From assembly GCA_009763385.1 (NCBI GenBank), contig CM019825.1, forward strand, positions 113,207,131 to 113,271,130: a stretch of 64,000 bases of DNA. The letters run 5' to 3'. The translations under genes were made by a program, and so were the position numbers. Every line of letters begins with the position of its first letter. The stretch's first letter is position 1. This DNA comes from Coix lacryma-jobi var. lacryma-jobi. Its lineage: Eukaryota > Streptophyta > Magnoliopsida > Poales > Poaceae. Of this stretch, positions 52,817 to 62,517 are shown piece by piece. The notes under the pieces were generated by a model. The model made no database searches and was not told where the DNA came from. It was given only the letters and a program-made list of their open reading frames with translations.

Positions 52817-54919
52817 TGATAGACCTGTTTTAACTCTTGTTCTTATCTATTAGGAATATGCTTAGTATCTGCTTTAGAATATGCTGTTCTTTTGCATCAA
52901 CTTGGTAGCCAAGTTTGCTGCCCTGTATATGTATCCCTGCAGTTTACTTTGCCTCTAAGGCTAATAATATCAGATCCAGCCCCAAATTTACCTGTGTCAA
53001 TTCCAACAAATGGTATCTACAGCCTAGGTTCTTCCCTGTTTCTTCCCTTCCCCATCCCAATCCACAGCCATGTCTCTGCGTTCCCACTCTTCTTCCTCTA
53101 GCCACTCCACCACCTCCAGCGGACAGCGTTGGCAGGTGGCCTTCGATGGCGCCGACGAACTCGCAGGCTTGAGGCCGTGGCTGCGCGGGGCACCGAGCGG
53201 CTAGAGCGCGCTCGGGCCGCAGCAGCGCGCGAGCAGGACGCGAAGGAGTGGGAGGCAAAGAGGAGGGAGTTGGAGACGGAGCGGCTCGCGACCGCAGAGC
53301 TCGCAGCTGAGCGCACTGCAGTGGCCGCCAGGGATGCGGCGGCGGCAACACGCGCGGCGGCGGATGAAGCCGCGCTCCTCCGCGCGGAGGCCGGCGACCG
53401 CGGCGGTCACAACCCAGGCGGCGTGCTTCTCCCTCTCAAGAGCGGCGCCGTGGTCCCCGTGGCCGGCTGGGGTCCGCACCACTCGTCCAGACCATCGTCA
53501 AGGACACCGGCGTCGGCAGCGGTTGGCCTATGCTCATCAAGACCAACTTCAACGAGTGGTCGATGGTGATGAAGGTCAAGCTGCAGGCGCGCCACATGTG
53601 GGACGCGGTATGGTACGACGACGTAGACTTCACCGAGGATCGACGAGCGATGGAGGCGCTTCTCGCTGCTCTACCGGTGGAGCTGCAGACCACCCTCGCG
53701 GACAAGGAGACCGCCAAGGACGCTTGAGACGCCATCACCACGGCGCGCATCGGCAGCGACCACGCTCGGCGATCTACGCTGCAGCGGGTGCGGAAGGAGT
53801 GGGGGGACATGACCTTCAAGCCTGGCAAGGACGTCGACGACTTCGCCATTCGCCTCTCCACCCTGCAGTAGCAGCTCATACGGTACGGCGACCCCAAGTT
53901 CGATGAGGAGGAGGCTGTCGAGAAGCTTCTCCGCTCCGTCCTCGACAAGTACAAGTAGGTCGCTGTGTCGATTGAGATCCGACTGGAGTTCACGTCGCTG
54001 ACGATCGAGGAGGTGACGGATCGTCTCAAGGCCGTCGACGAGCGTTGGAAGGCTCCCTCGCAGCCGGTCAACGCCGGCGGCAAGCTCCTCTATACTGAGG
54101 AGCAGTGGCTCGCTCGGCAGAAGGAGCGGAGGAAGGGTGAGGCTGCACCGTCGTCGAACACTCGCAAGCGTCGGCCGCGCAAGCGGGACAAGGCTCCCCA
54201 GGCACGTGGTGGCGCTCCTGATGGCGCCGACGGTGAGCGCAAGGCAAACCGAGACGACATTTGCAAGAACTGCGGCAAGACCGGCCATTGGGCCAGGGAC
54301 TGCCGGCAGGCGAGGCGCGGCGGTCAAGCCCACGTCGCGCAGGAACAGGAGGGTGATGAGCCAGCTCTGTTCTTCATCCATGGGGACATTGAGCTGCACT
54401 CCTCTCCTGCGCCGACCGCCGCCGCGCTTCACCTCGACGAGCCTCGCGCCCACGCCTTCCTCGGCTCCACCAGCGACGACAAGATCGACGGCTGGTACCT
54501 CGACACCGGCGCCACCCACCACATGACCGGGCGGCGGGAGTTCTTCTTCGACTTGGACTCCAGCGTGCGAGGCTCCGTCAAGTTTGGGGACGCCTCCGCC
54601 GTCGAGATCAAGGGCATTGGCTCGGTCGTCTGCACCGCCAAGACCGGCAAACACCGGCTGCTCACCGGCGTCTACTACATCCCCACGCTGAGGAACTCCA
54701 TCATTAGCTTGGGACAACTGGATGAGAACGGCTCGCGCGTGGAGATCGAGCACGGGGTGCTGCGCATCTGGGACCGTAGTCGCATGCTCCTCGCCAAGGG
54801 TAACAGATGGAGGAATCGCCTCTACGTCTTTCACGTGCAGGTGGCGCAGCCCCTCTGTCTTGCTGCTCGCCGCGACGACGACGCGTGGCGGTGGCACGAG
54901 CGATTTGGGCACCTCAATT
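52817..54919 (+). mobile_element. COPIA-6, 5' part (5' LTR, Gag, protease)
   Basis: 5' LTR 52817-53008 (192 bp, TGATAGACCTG...TTCCAACA) is a diverged copy of the COPIA-2 LTR, with about 40 bp missing in the middle. A binding site, tggtatctacag, lies at 53011. The element was cut by COPIA-7 at 54919 and resumes at 60200-60309, where it ends without RT or 3' LTR. Same family as COPIA-2 but in sense orientation. Confidence 0.85.
53070..54919 (+). pseudogene. COPIA-6 Gag and protease
   Basis: ATG 53070 (MSLRSHSSSSSH) is followed within 150 bases by a shift into a frame with an Ala/Glu/Arg coiled coil (ERLERARAAAAREQDAKEWE). The Gag core TNFNEWSMVMKVKLQARHMW follows, interrupted by TGA at 53725-53727, a TAG near 53868 and a TAG at 53956-53958. 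From 53965 the frame is open through zinc knuckle CKNCGKTGHWARDC and protease YLDTGATHHMTG to WRWHERFGHLN, where COPIA-7 is inserted. Confidence 0.85.
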
Positions 54920-55157
54920 TGTAGAAGTTAAGTCCTGCTCCCAGTTATCACTTAGTTATCTGTGCTTATTTATGTTCCTGCTATTAAGGCCTTGGGTCGC
55001 ACATGTGACTGTGCAAGTACCCAGGCAGTCAGCAGTTTAGTTAATGCTCTAATGAGCTATCAATGTAATCAATGTGTTACTTATCTCCTATATATGAAAG
55101 GGCAGTCGCCTGGGTGTGTTATCCTGGCTGAGTAAAAAACTCTTTGGATCTCCAACA
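54920..55157 (+). repeat. COPIA-7 5' LTR
   Basis: 238 bp, TGTAGAAGTTAAG...GATCTCCAACA. TATA-like 'ctcctatatatgaa' lies near 55090. Reads identical to 59962-60199. Confidence 0.96.
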
Positions 55158-55159
55158 AT

Positions 55160-55171
55160 TGGCATCGGAGC
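55160..55171 (+). promoter_or_regulatory. COPIA-7 primer-binding site
   Basis: tggcatcggagc, a two-mismatch variant of the usual initiator-Met tRNA complement tggtatcagagc, two bases after the LTR. Confidence 0.75.
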
Positions 55172-55230
55172 ATAGGTTAGACACCTCTCTCTCATCTTCT
55201 ACTCGAGCCCCCTTCCCTGCTTTCTCATCC

Positions 55231-58200
55231 ATGGCCTCGACATCTTCTGAGCGCCGAAGGAAGGCTGCCAAGGGCGTCAGCAATGCGGAGGACTCCTCTG
55301 GCCGGGCCGCGCGCTTGAAAGCTGCAGAGGAGGCAGCTGCGCAGGCGGTCCAGGCGGCGCGGCAGGCGGCGGCGGCTGCAGAGGAGGCGGCAAGGACCGC
55401 GCGGGTGCTGAGGGAGGAGATTGCAGCAGAGAAGGAAGAAGAGGTGCTGGAGTATGGAGAAGGAGAGGAGGAGGTCAAGAGCCCGCGCCGGAGGTCTCCA
55501 TCTCCGCCAGTCCGCAGGCGTGGCCGCGGTGGCGGGCGTCGGGAGTCGCCTGTGTACGACAGGGTCGTATACAGGGACTCGGGCAGCGGCACGAACTGGC
55601 CGATGCTGTCCAAGACGAACTACCACGAATGGAGCCAAGAGATGAAACTGCGAATGCAGGCCCGCGATCTGTGGGACGCAGTTGAAGGAGAGCGGGTCTC
55701 GTTCCGCGATGACCGGCGGGCTATGGAGGCGATTGTCGCAGCGGTTCCCAAGGAGATGGGGATTCCGCTCATCGACAAGCGGACGACGAAGGAGGCGTGG
55801 GACGCCATAGCTGCTGCGCGCATCGGCGTGGACAGGGTCCGCCGCGCGATGCTGCAGCGCCTCCGCCGCGACTGGGAAAACATCAGTGTCAAGCCAGGAG
55901 AAAGCGTCGAAGATTTTGCCTTCCGCCTCTCAACTCTGCATCGACAGCTTGTCCTTCATGGTGATCAGGACATCGACGAAAGGCGTGTGGTGGAGAAGTA
56001 TCTGCGTACAGTACCATCGAAGTATGCGCAGATTGTGGTTGCCATTGAGCAGTTTCTGGACTTTGACATGCTCACGCTTGAGGAAGCCACTGGGAGGCTC
56101 AAGGCTGTTGATGACCGTGAAGAGCAAGCGCCTACCGAGCCAATCACCGTCGGCGGCAAGCTCATGTATACTGAAGAGCAATGGCGCGCACGCTGGAAGA
56201 AGGAGAAGAAGGGCGGCGGGGATGATTCTGCTGGCTCTAGCTCAAAGAATCAGCGCGGCGGCGGCCAAGGCGGCGGTGGTGGCCGTGGTCGCGGCGGCTG
56301 GAGAGGAAAGGGCCGTGGTGGCAGCCGCGATGGTGGACGCTGTGGCGATACCTGCCACAATTGTGGCCAGGAGGGCCACTGGGCAAGGGACTGCCCTCAT
56401 CCGCGCCGAGAAAGAGATGGTGACCGTGATGGTGGCGGTGACCGCGGCGGCGGACGGGGCAGAGGCCGTCGTGGCGGCGGCCGCGGTGGCAATCAAGGCC
56501 AGCACGCTGGTGGCCGAGGGGGCGCAGGCGGCGGTGACGGCGGCCACAATGGCCGTGTGCAGTATGCAGAATGCGAGGATGATGGGGCTCTGTTTCTGGC
56601 GCATGGGCTCGTTGATCTTGATGAGTGCGTGCCAGCATACACCTATGCTGCTCAAGAGGTGAATCTGGAAGAACCAAAAGCCCGCGCCTTCCTTGGTGCC
56701 AATGGCGATGAAGAAAAGGCAGATGTGTGGTACCTTGATTCAGGAGCTACACACCATATGACTGGACGGCGTGAGCTCTTTTCTGACTTGAACACAGACG
56801 TGCGAGGCACGGTCCGATTTGGAGATGCGTCCAAGGTTGACATCAAAGGCATCGGTTCGATTGCTTTCGAAGGAAGAACTGGTGAGCATAGGGTGCTACA
56901 GGGTGTGTACTATATACCAGCCCTGAAGAACTCCATTATCAGTCTGGGTCAGCTTGACGAGACTGGCTCCAAGGTGGAGATATATCACGGCGTGTTACGT
57001 ATCTGGGAATACATTGGCCGTTTGATTGCCAAGGTGAAGAGAGGGGCTAACAGATTATACACACTCCAACTTCATGCAGCCCAGCCATTTTGTCTTGCAG
57101 CACGCAGAGGAGATGTAGCGTGGCAGTGGCATGAGAGGATGGGGCATTTGAACTTTGATGCACTCCGCAGACTTGGGAAGGAGGAGATGGCGCGCGGTGT
57201 CCCAGTTATTGACCATGTGGAGCAGGTGTGTGACACCTGTGTCACCACCAAAATGAGAAGGCGCCCGTTCCCAGCTGCAACACAGTACCGTGCCAAACAG
57301 CCCCTTGAGCTGGTGCACGGCGATCTTTGCGGGCCAGTGACACCTGCAACACCTGGAGGGAATCGATATTTCCTGCTGCTCGTCGATGACGCTAGCCGTT
57401 TCATGTGGGCAGCGCTCATACCAAGCAAGGATGCAGCAGCAGAAGCCTTCAAGCGCATCAAACTGAGCGCAGAGGCGGAGAGTGGTCAGAAAATCAGGGT
57501 GTTTCGCACCGATAATGGAGGAGAATTCACAGTTGCTGATTTTGCTACCTACTGCGCAGAGCAAGGCATTAAGAGGCACTTTAGTGCTCCCCACTCACCT
57601 CAGCAGAATGGGGTAGTTGAACGGCGCAATCAGTCAGTAGTGGCCATGGCAAGGGCACTGCTTAAGCAGAGGGGCCTGCCAGCTCGGTTTTGGGGGGAGG
57701 CTGTGATGACAGCAGTCCACATACTGAACCGATCACCGACACGTGCGTTGAAGGGGATCACCCCATATGAGGCCTGGCATGGACGTTCACCAACTCTGGG
57801 ACACATGAAAGTGTTTGGGTGTGTGGCATACACAAGAAAGCTCAGTCAGCTGCGCAAACTTGATGACCGCGGCGAGGCCGGCGTGTTTATTGGTTATGCA
57901 GAAGGAGCTAAGGCATATAGGGTGTTTGAGCCTGTGAGCGGGCGTGTCAGGATCAGCCGTGATGTTGTATTTGATGAAGAACATGGCTGGGATTGGTCCT
58001 CGCTGGAATCTGGGCCATCAGCTGTGAACAGCAGTGAATTCATAGTTGAGTATGTCTGGTCAGAGGAGGTGAGCGAACCAGCGCCACCGTCGTCGCCTCT
58101 GCTCCCAGATTCACCAAGAACACCCGCACCAAACAGCCCAATTGGAGTTGAAGGAGCAGAGGGCTTCGCATCAACTCATCCTCAAGCTAATTCTGCTCCA

Positions 58201-59952
58201 GCGGCACTGGAAGTGTCACCACTGCCACCAAGTCCTCAGATTGAGCATGCCACGCCTCTGGAGGATGATGATGATCGACTGGATGCTTATCACGAGGATG
58301 AACCACTTCGCTACAGAACTGTCAGCAATATCATTGGCCAGCAGCCCACACCACCACCTGCAACTCGCCTGTTCGCAGAGCTGCATCTAACGCACTCTGG
58401 CGAACCAACTTCGCATACTGAAGCCGAGAGAGATCCAGCATGGTGCGCAGCAATGAAAGAAGAGCTGCGATCAGTAGAGAGAAATAAGACCTGGGAACTT
58501 GTGAAGCCTCCTGCTGGTCACAGTCCAATCACCCTGAAGTGGGTGTTCAAATTGAAGAAGGACGAACACGGTAATGTTATCAAACACAAAGCCAGACTTG
58601 TCGCTCGTGGCTTTGTCCAGCAAGAAGGCGTGGATTATGATGATGCCTTCGCCCCTGTCGCACGCATGGAATCTGTTCGAGTCTTGTTGGCTCTGGCGGC
58701 ACAGGAGGGCTGGTCTGTTCATCAGATGGACGTCAAGTCCGCATTTCTGAATGGAGACCTCAACGAGGAGGTATATGTGTATCAGCCGCCTGGCTTTGTT
58801 GTTGCTGGACAAGAAGACAAGGTGTATCGCTTGCGCAAAGCTCTGTATGGCCTACGGCAAGCGCCAAGAGCATGGAATGCAAAGCTTGATTCAACATTGA
58901 AGAAGAAAGGTTTCAGACAAAGCAACCATGAAGCTGCAATCTATAGGCGAGGTTCTGGAAACTCTTTGTTGCTTGTCGGTGTGTATGTGGATGATTTGAT
59001 CATCACAGGGGCCAAAAGGCAGGATGTTGAAAGCTTCAAGGCTGAAATGAAAGCAACATTTGAGATGAGTGACCTCGGACTCTTAAGTTTCTATCTGGGC
59101 ATTGAAGTACAGCAGAGCACCGATGGCATCACCCTTAGACAGACTCACTATGCCAAAAGGATACTGGAATTGGGTGGTATGGTGGACTGCAACCCAGCAG
59201 CCACTCCTATGGAGGAAAGGCTAAGATTGAGCAAGAAGAGTACAGCCAAGGAAGTTGATCCAACACAGTACAGGCAGCTGGTTGGAAGCCTGCGATATTT
59301 GGTTCATACTCGACCTGACTTGGCTTTTGCAGTCGGGTTTGTGAGTAGATTTCTGGAGAGGCCCACCATAGAGCATCAGCAGGCAGTGAAGCGTATCCTT
59401 CGGTATGTGGCAGGCAGTCTGGAGTATGGCCTGCACTTCACCAAGGCATCCAGTGAAGTCAGATTCATTGGCTACTGTGACTCAGACTTGGCTGGAGATA
59501 TTGACTCAAGCAAGAGCACTACAGGTTGTCTATTCTTCCTAGGCAACAATCTGGTCAGTTGGCAGTCTATTAAACAAAGAGTGGTTGCCTTATCTAGCTG
59601 TGAAGCAGAGTATGTTGCCATGACTGCTGCTGCAACACAGGCTCTGTGGCTGTCCAGGTTACTTGCTGAATTGTTGGGAAAGAAAGTGGAAGTAGTAGAG
59701 CTGCGAGTGGATAACAAATCAGCAATAGCACTTGCAAAGAACCCTGTCTTTCATGACAGAAGCAAGCACATCAGGATCAAACAACATTTCATCAGAGATT
59801 GTGTTGAAGAAGGCAGCATCAAGACTAAGTTCGTCGCCACAAATGATCAACTGGCAGACATTCTTACTAAAGCCTTAGGCAAGGCCAAGTTTGAAGACAT
59901 GAGAAGCAAGATTGGGATCATGAAGATCAAGGATGGGGGAAGCAGGTCTTAG
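55231..59952 (+). CDS. COPIA-7 Gag-Pol polyprotein, 1573 aa, intact
   Basis: The first ATG after the binding site is 55231 (MASTSSERRRK). The frame is open upstream to 55144 but only from a TTG. Residues about 1-85 are an Ala/Glu/Arg coiled coil. The Gag core starts near TNYHEWSQEMKLRMQ. A CCHC knuckle, CHNCGQEGHWARDC, is at 375-388 within Gly/Arg-rich sequence. Protease Asp is 503 (YLDSGATHHMTG). Pre-integrase zinc motif CDTCVTTKMRR follows. Integrase acids are D698 (HGDLCGP), D761 (RTDNGGEF) and E797 (GVVERRN), a D,D35E spacing. RT YVDD is at 1252-1255. RNase H begins YCDSDLAGD (Asp 1417) and ends with SKHIRIKQHFIRDC. No stop or frameshift. Stop TAG at 59950-59952, just before the purine tract. 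It should support its own transposition if expressed. Confidence 0.95.
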   Translation: MASTSSERRRKAAKGVSNAEDSSGRAARLKAAEEAAAQAVQAARQAAAAAEEAARTARVLREEIAAEKEEEVLEYGEGEEEVKSPRRRSPSPPVRRRGRGGGRRESPVYDRVVYRDSGSGTNWPMLSKTNYHEWSQEMKLRMQARDLWDAVEGERVSFRDDRRAMEAIVAAVPKEMGIPLIDKRTTKEAWDAIAAARIGVDRVRRAMLQRLRRDWENISVKPGESVEDFAFRLSTLHRQLVLHGDQDIDERRVVEKYLRTVPSKYAQIVVAIEQFLDFDMLTLEEATGRLKAVDDREEQAPTEPITVGGKLMYTEEQWRARWKKEKKGGGDDSAGSSSKNQRGGGQGGGGGRGRGGWRGKGRGGSRDGGRCGDTCHNCGQEGHWARDCPHPRRERDGDRDGGGDRGGGRGRGRRGGGRGGNQGQHAGGRGGAGGGDGGHNGRVQYAECEDDGALFLAHGLVDLDECVPAYTYAAQEVNLEEPKARAFLGANGDEEKADVWYLDSGATHHMTGRRELFSDLNTDVRGTVRFGDASKVDIKGIGSIAFEGRTGEHRVLQGVYYIPALKNSIISLGQLDETGSKVEIYHGVLRIWEYIGRLIAKVKRGANRLYTLQLHAAQPFCLAARRGDVAWQWHERMGHLNFDALRRLGKEEMARGVPVIDHVEQVCDTCVTTKMRRRPFPAATQYRAKQPLELVHGDLCGPVTPATPGGNRYFLLLVDDASRFMWAALIPSKDAAAEAFKRIKLSAEAESGQKIRVFRTDNGGEFTVADFATYCAEQGIKRHFSAPHSPQQNGVVERRNQSVVAMARALLKQRGLPARFWGEAVMTAVHILNRSPTRALKGITPYEAWHGRSPTLGHMKVFGCVAYTRKLSQLRKLDDRGEAGVFIGYAEGAKAYRVFEPVSGRVRISRDVVFDEEHGWDWSSLESGPSAVNSSEFIVEYVWSEEVSEPAPPSSPLLPDSPRTPAPNSPIGVEGAEGFASTHPQANSAPAALEVSPLPPSPQIEHATPLEDDDDRLDAYHEDEPLRYRTVSNIIGQQPTPPPATRLFAELHLTHSGEPTSHTEAERDPAWCAAMKEELRSVERNKTWELVKPPAGHSPITLKWVFKLKKDEHGNVIKHKARLVARGFVQQEGVDYDDAFAPVARMESVRVLLALAAQEGWSVHQMDVKSAFLNGDLNEEVYVYQPPGFVVAGQEDKVYRLRKALYGLRQAPRAWNAKLDSTLKKKGFRQSNHEAAIYRRGSGNSLLLVGVYVDDLIITGAKRQDVESFKAEMKATFEMSDLGLLSFYLGIEVQQSTDGITLRQTHYAKRILELGGMVDCNPAATPMEERLRLSKKSTAKEVDPTQYRQLVGSLRYLVHTRPDLAFAVGFVSRFLERPTIEHQQAVKRILRYVAGSLEYGLHFTKASSEVRFIGYCDSDLAGDIDSSKSTTGCLFFLGNNLVSWQSIKQRVVALSSCEAEYVAMTAAATQALWLSRLLAELLGKKVEVVELRVDNKSAIALAKNPVFHDRSKHIRIKQHFIRDCVEEGSIKTKFVATNDQLADILTKALGKAKFEDMRSKIGIMKIKDGGSRS

Positions 59953-59961
59953 GGGGAGAAC

Positions 59962-60199
59962 TGTAGAAGTTAAGTCCTGCTCCCAGTTATCACTTAGTTA
60001 TCTGTGCTTATTTATGTTCCTGCTATTAAGGCCTTGGGTCGCACATGTGACTGTGCAAGTACCCAGGCAGTCAGCAGTTTAGTTAATGCTCTAATGAGCT
60101 ATCAATGTAATCAATGTGTTACTTATCTCCTATATATGAAAGGGCAGTCGCCTGGGTGTGTTATCCTGGCTGAGTAAAAAACTCTTTGGATCTCCAACA
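59962..60199 (+). repeat. COPIA-7 3' LTR
   Basis: 238 bp and reads identical to the 5' LTR. Followed by the CAATT duplication. Confidence 0.96.
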
Positions 60200-60309
60200 C
60201 AATTTTGAGGCCCTGAAGCAGCTGGGCAGCAAGGAGATGTTGCGGGGGATGCCGCATGTCGACCACGTGGAGCAGTTATGCGACACCTGCGTCGTCACCA
60301 AGCAGCGCC
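60200..60309 (+). pseudogene. COPIA-6, remnant after COPIA-7 (pre-integrase)
   Basis: Continues the COPIA-6 frame as NFEALKQLGSKEMLRGMPHV and HVEQLCDTCVVTKQRH. At about 60310 it changes abruptly into LINE-b sequence. Integrase, RT, RNase H and the 3' LTR of COPIA-6 are absent. Confidence 0.85.
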
Positions 60310-61420
60310 ATTATGAGATGGTTGTGGCTACAGAAAACCGAGCCCAATAAACCATGGTCACCCTTTCCTATCCAAGTTCATCATTCAATAAGAGCTCTCT
60401 TCTCCATGGCAATCATTTCAGAAGTGGGTGATGGTGCTCGCACATTATTCTGGAAGGACAGATGGATCAATGGACAACGAGTAGCTGATCTTGCTCCACA
60501 AATTTTTGCCATTGTTAGCAAGAGAAGAGCTAATAAGAGGACTGTGCTGGAAGCCCTTACTAACCATGGCTGGATTGCGGATATCCAAGGAGCTCTAACT
60601 GTCGGAATCATCACTGAATTCTTAGCGCTGTGGGTTATTCTCTCGGAGGTGCTTCTGCAGCCTGGAGTGGAGGATGCTCATATGTCGCGTCTCTCGACAT
60701 CAGGCCAATATTCGGCAAAATCTGCATATGAGGGCTTCTTCATTGGCTCCACTACATTGAGACCTTGGGAGCGTATTTGGAAAACTTGGGCTCCTGGAAA
60801 ATGTCGCTTCTTTATGTGGTTGGCAGCACATAACAAATGCTGGACCGCAGACAGGCTTGCACGGCGAGGTCTCCCACATCCTGCTCGCTGCCCCCACTGC
60901 GATCAAGAGGAAGAAACTATCAATCATCTATTAGTATCATGTGTGTTTGTGCGAGAATTTTGGTTTGTTTTGTTGCGGAAAATGGGCCTACAGGCCCTTT
61001 CGCCACAACAGGATGAACCCTCCTTTGATGAATGGTGGGCCAAGGCAGAGTCAAGAATTGATGCTTCACACAAAAAAGGACTCAACTCGCTTATTATCCT
61101 TGGGGCATGGACAATTTGGAATCATCGCAATCGATGTGTTTTTGATGGTACCCCTAACTTGGCTGGAGCATTGCTGCTCGCAAGTGAGGAACGATGTTAC
61201 TGGAATCTTGCAAACGCTCAGGGAAGCTCCTTCCCTTCTCTTGAGCTTGTAGATAGCCAGTAGGGTCCTTTTGTGGAGGTGAGGTCGTTTTTTTCTGTCT
61301 CAGTAAAAGGCGTGTGGTTCTTTAAGAGCTTAGGTGTGTGGGTGTGTGTTGTTAGGGCTCCGGCCCCTTCTTTCTTCTTAATACAAAGATACGCAGCTCT
61401 CCTGCGTGTTCGAGAAAAAA
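60310..61420 (+). pseudogene. LINE-b, C-terminal part with zinc domain, 3' UTR and poly-A
   Basis: Open frame to a TAG at 61261-61263. It starts MRWLWLQKTEPNKPW (frame conserved in L1 ORF2), then DGARTLFWKDRWINGQ, SGQYSAKSAYEGFF and the zf-RVT domain with CRFFMWLAAHNKCWTADRLA, CPHCDQEEETINHLLVSC and ILGAWTIWNHRNRCVFDG. The zinc ligands are all present. A 3' UTR of about 150 bp ends tacgcagctctcctgcg..tcgagaaaaaaa. About 190 residues that should lie between this and 52666-52816 are missing. Confidence 0.85.
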
Positions 61421-61984
61421 AGGTGCAGATGATCTATATATAGAGAGCCACATGGGCCAGCCTGTAGTATAAGGGCCTTCATACACTTAACAATTGCACC
61501 TGTCTCAAATTACTAGCCACAATTGAAGCCTTAGGTAAAGCCGTGGCACAGCTTGATATTCTTGTGGTGTGAACCACTGAGCCTTGAGGCAGAATGTTTA
61601 GGTAGATAAGGCATCATCTCCATAACTTTGTCTGGTACCCTGTGCTATAATGTTTATATAGGCATGCCCTCCTTGTATGATAATCCTGTTGTCCATGTAT
61701 TTAAATAGGAATAGGAGCTAGGTTTATAATTAGTTGAAATATAAGCTAAAATTTAAATAGCAAATTGAAGCATTTGCTTATCAAGAACACTGTTTGTCTC
61801 ATTTTTGGCACATGCCATTACTTAATGAAAGTAAACTTCAAATTTTGTTGTGCTTAAACATAAATTTGTCATGTTTCATTTATGTGTAGTGAACTGCACT
61901 TACGTTTTAGAGCCCACTGTCCTTCAAATTAGTATATTAGTTCTGATATTTAATTTACACACTTTCATGAACTTAACAAAGCAG
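61421..61984 (+). other. Intron 4, 3' end
   Basis: Ordinary AT-rich intron DNA to the ..caaagcag acceptor. No gene seen. Confidence 0.55.
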
Positions 61985-62050
61985 TTCTCCTGGCCTCCAT
62001 TTGTGATGGGATCGACTTTTCTTGCAATTCTTCTAATTATGAAAAATAGA
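61985..62050 (+). CDS. SULTR4: SULTR4 exon 5
   Basis: A 66-bp exon in phase 0 encoding FSWPPFVMGSTFLAIL and LIMKNR, one membrane helix. It follows exon 4 (GADE) as in other plant SULTR4 proteins. Donor gtaagt. Confidence 0.93.
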
Positions 62051-62132
62051 GTAAGTTTCTATTTTCTTTATTTATTAAATATATTTTCAGTTAGCTTGAC
62101 ATTTTCCTTGTTTGTGCCATAAATCCTTGCAG

Positions 62133-62240
62133 GGAAAATCCAATAAAAGACTGCGTTTCCTAAGAGCTTCTGGTCCTCTTACAGCTGTTGTGCTTGGAAC
62201 AATTTTTGTGAAATTTTTTCGTCCACCAGCCATATCAGTG
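62133..62240 (+). CDS. SULTR4: SULTR4 exon 6
   Basis: A 108-bp exon after ..ccttgcag, phase 0. It encodes GKSNKRLRFLRASGPLTAVV, then LGTIFVKFFRPPAISV. It should end at 62240 before gtgaga, because related proteins continue VGEIPQG from the next exon. That next exon is not found by 64000. Read-through would add a short unrelated tail. Confidence 0.92.
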
Positions 62241-62512
62241 GTGAGATTTATTTGCAGTTTGACTAGGGCATATAAAGAATGCATGGATACTGCGATGAAA
62301 TAGCAATGATTGCTGAGTGGCACTCAGCACCTTGGGCAACCAAGGGGAAGAAATGGGAGTTTTTGCTCTTATTTACTGCTACTTCACTGAATATAAGGGG
62401 AGAAGCCGTAGGCCTGTTTTGGTCATATGTCAACTGCTAATCCTGTACAGTTGTACACTAGCATTTGGACCAATTTGTGCGTCTTGTCCGTGATCCTACC
62501 GCTACGACTACG
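62241..62512 (+). other. Start of intron 6, then copia 3' end-like DNA
   Basis: From about 62470 the text 'tttgtgcgtcttgtccgtgatcc' and the purine-rich cgactacgggcggg resemble the end of COPIA-1 just before its 3' LTR. No RNase H frame remains. Confidence 0.5.
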
Positions 62513-62517
62513 GGCGG

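Larger units (their letters stand above)
54920..60199 (+). mobile_element. COPIA-7, structurally intact Ty1/copia element (sense)
   Basis: Flanked by a perfect CAATT duplication (54915-54919 and 60200-60204), with 238-bp LTRs that read as identical. The binding site tggcatcggagc lies two bases after the left LTR, and a purine tract (cttagggggagaac) ends at the right LTR. One uninterrupted gag-pol frame. 5280 bp. It sits inside COPIA-6, inside LINE-b, inside intron 4 of SULTR4. Its Pol (GVDYDDAFAPVARMESVR) is of the same broad type as COPIA-2/6 but a separate family, with different LTRs. Confidence 0.96.
12380..62240 (+). other. SULTR4: SULTR4-type sulfate transporter gene, TE-filled introns, 3' part outside window
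   Basis: Six exons join in frame: 297 + 49 + 202 + 169 + 66 + 108 bp = 891 bp = 297 codons. Each junction has GT/AG, and split codons close correctly: Tyr across exons 2/3 and Arg across exons 3/4. The product matches the first half of plant group 4 SULTRs (SLC26/SulP), known in Arabidopsis as tonoplast carriers that export sulfate from the vacuole. The sulfate-transporter signature (YGLYTGFVP, then FGSSRQLAVGP) is present. Family members are about 670-690 residues, so roughly 380 residues with the C-terminal STAS domain are missing and should lie past 64000. Introns are about 13.2 kb, 107 bp, 6.2 kb, 29.4 kb and 82 bp, and a sixth starts at 62241. No exon damage is seen. Expression cannot be judged from sequence. 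Confidence 0.9.
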
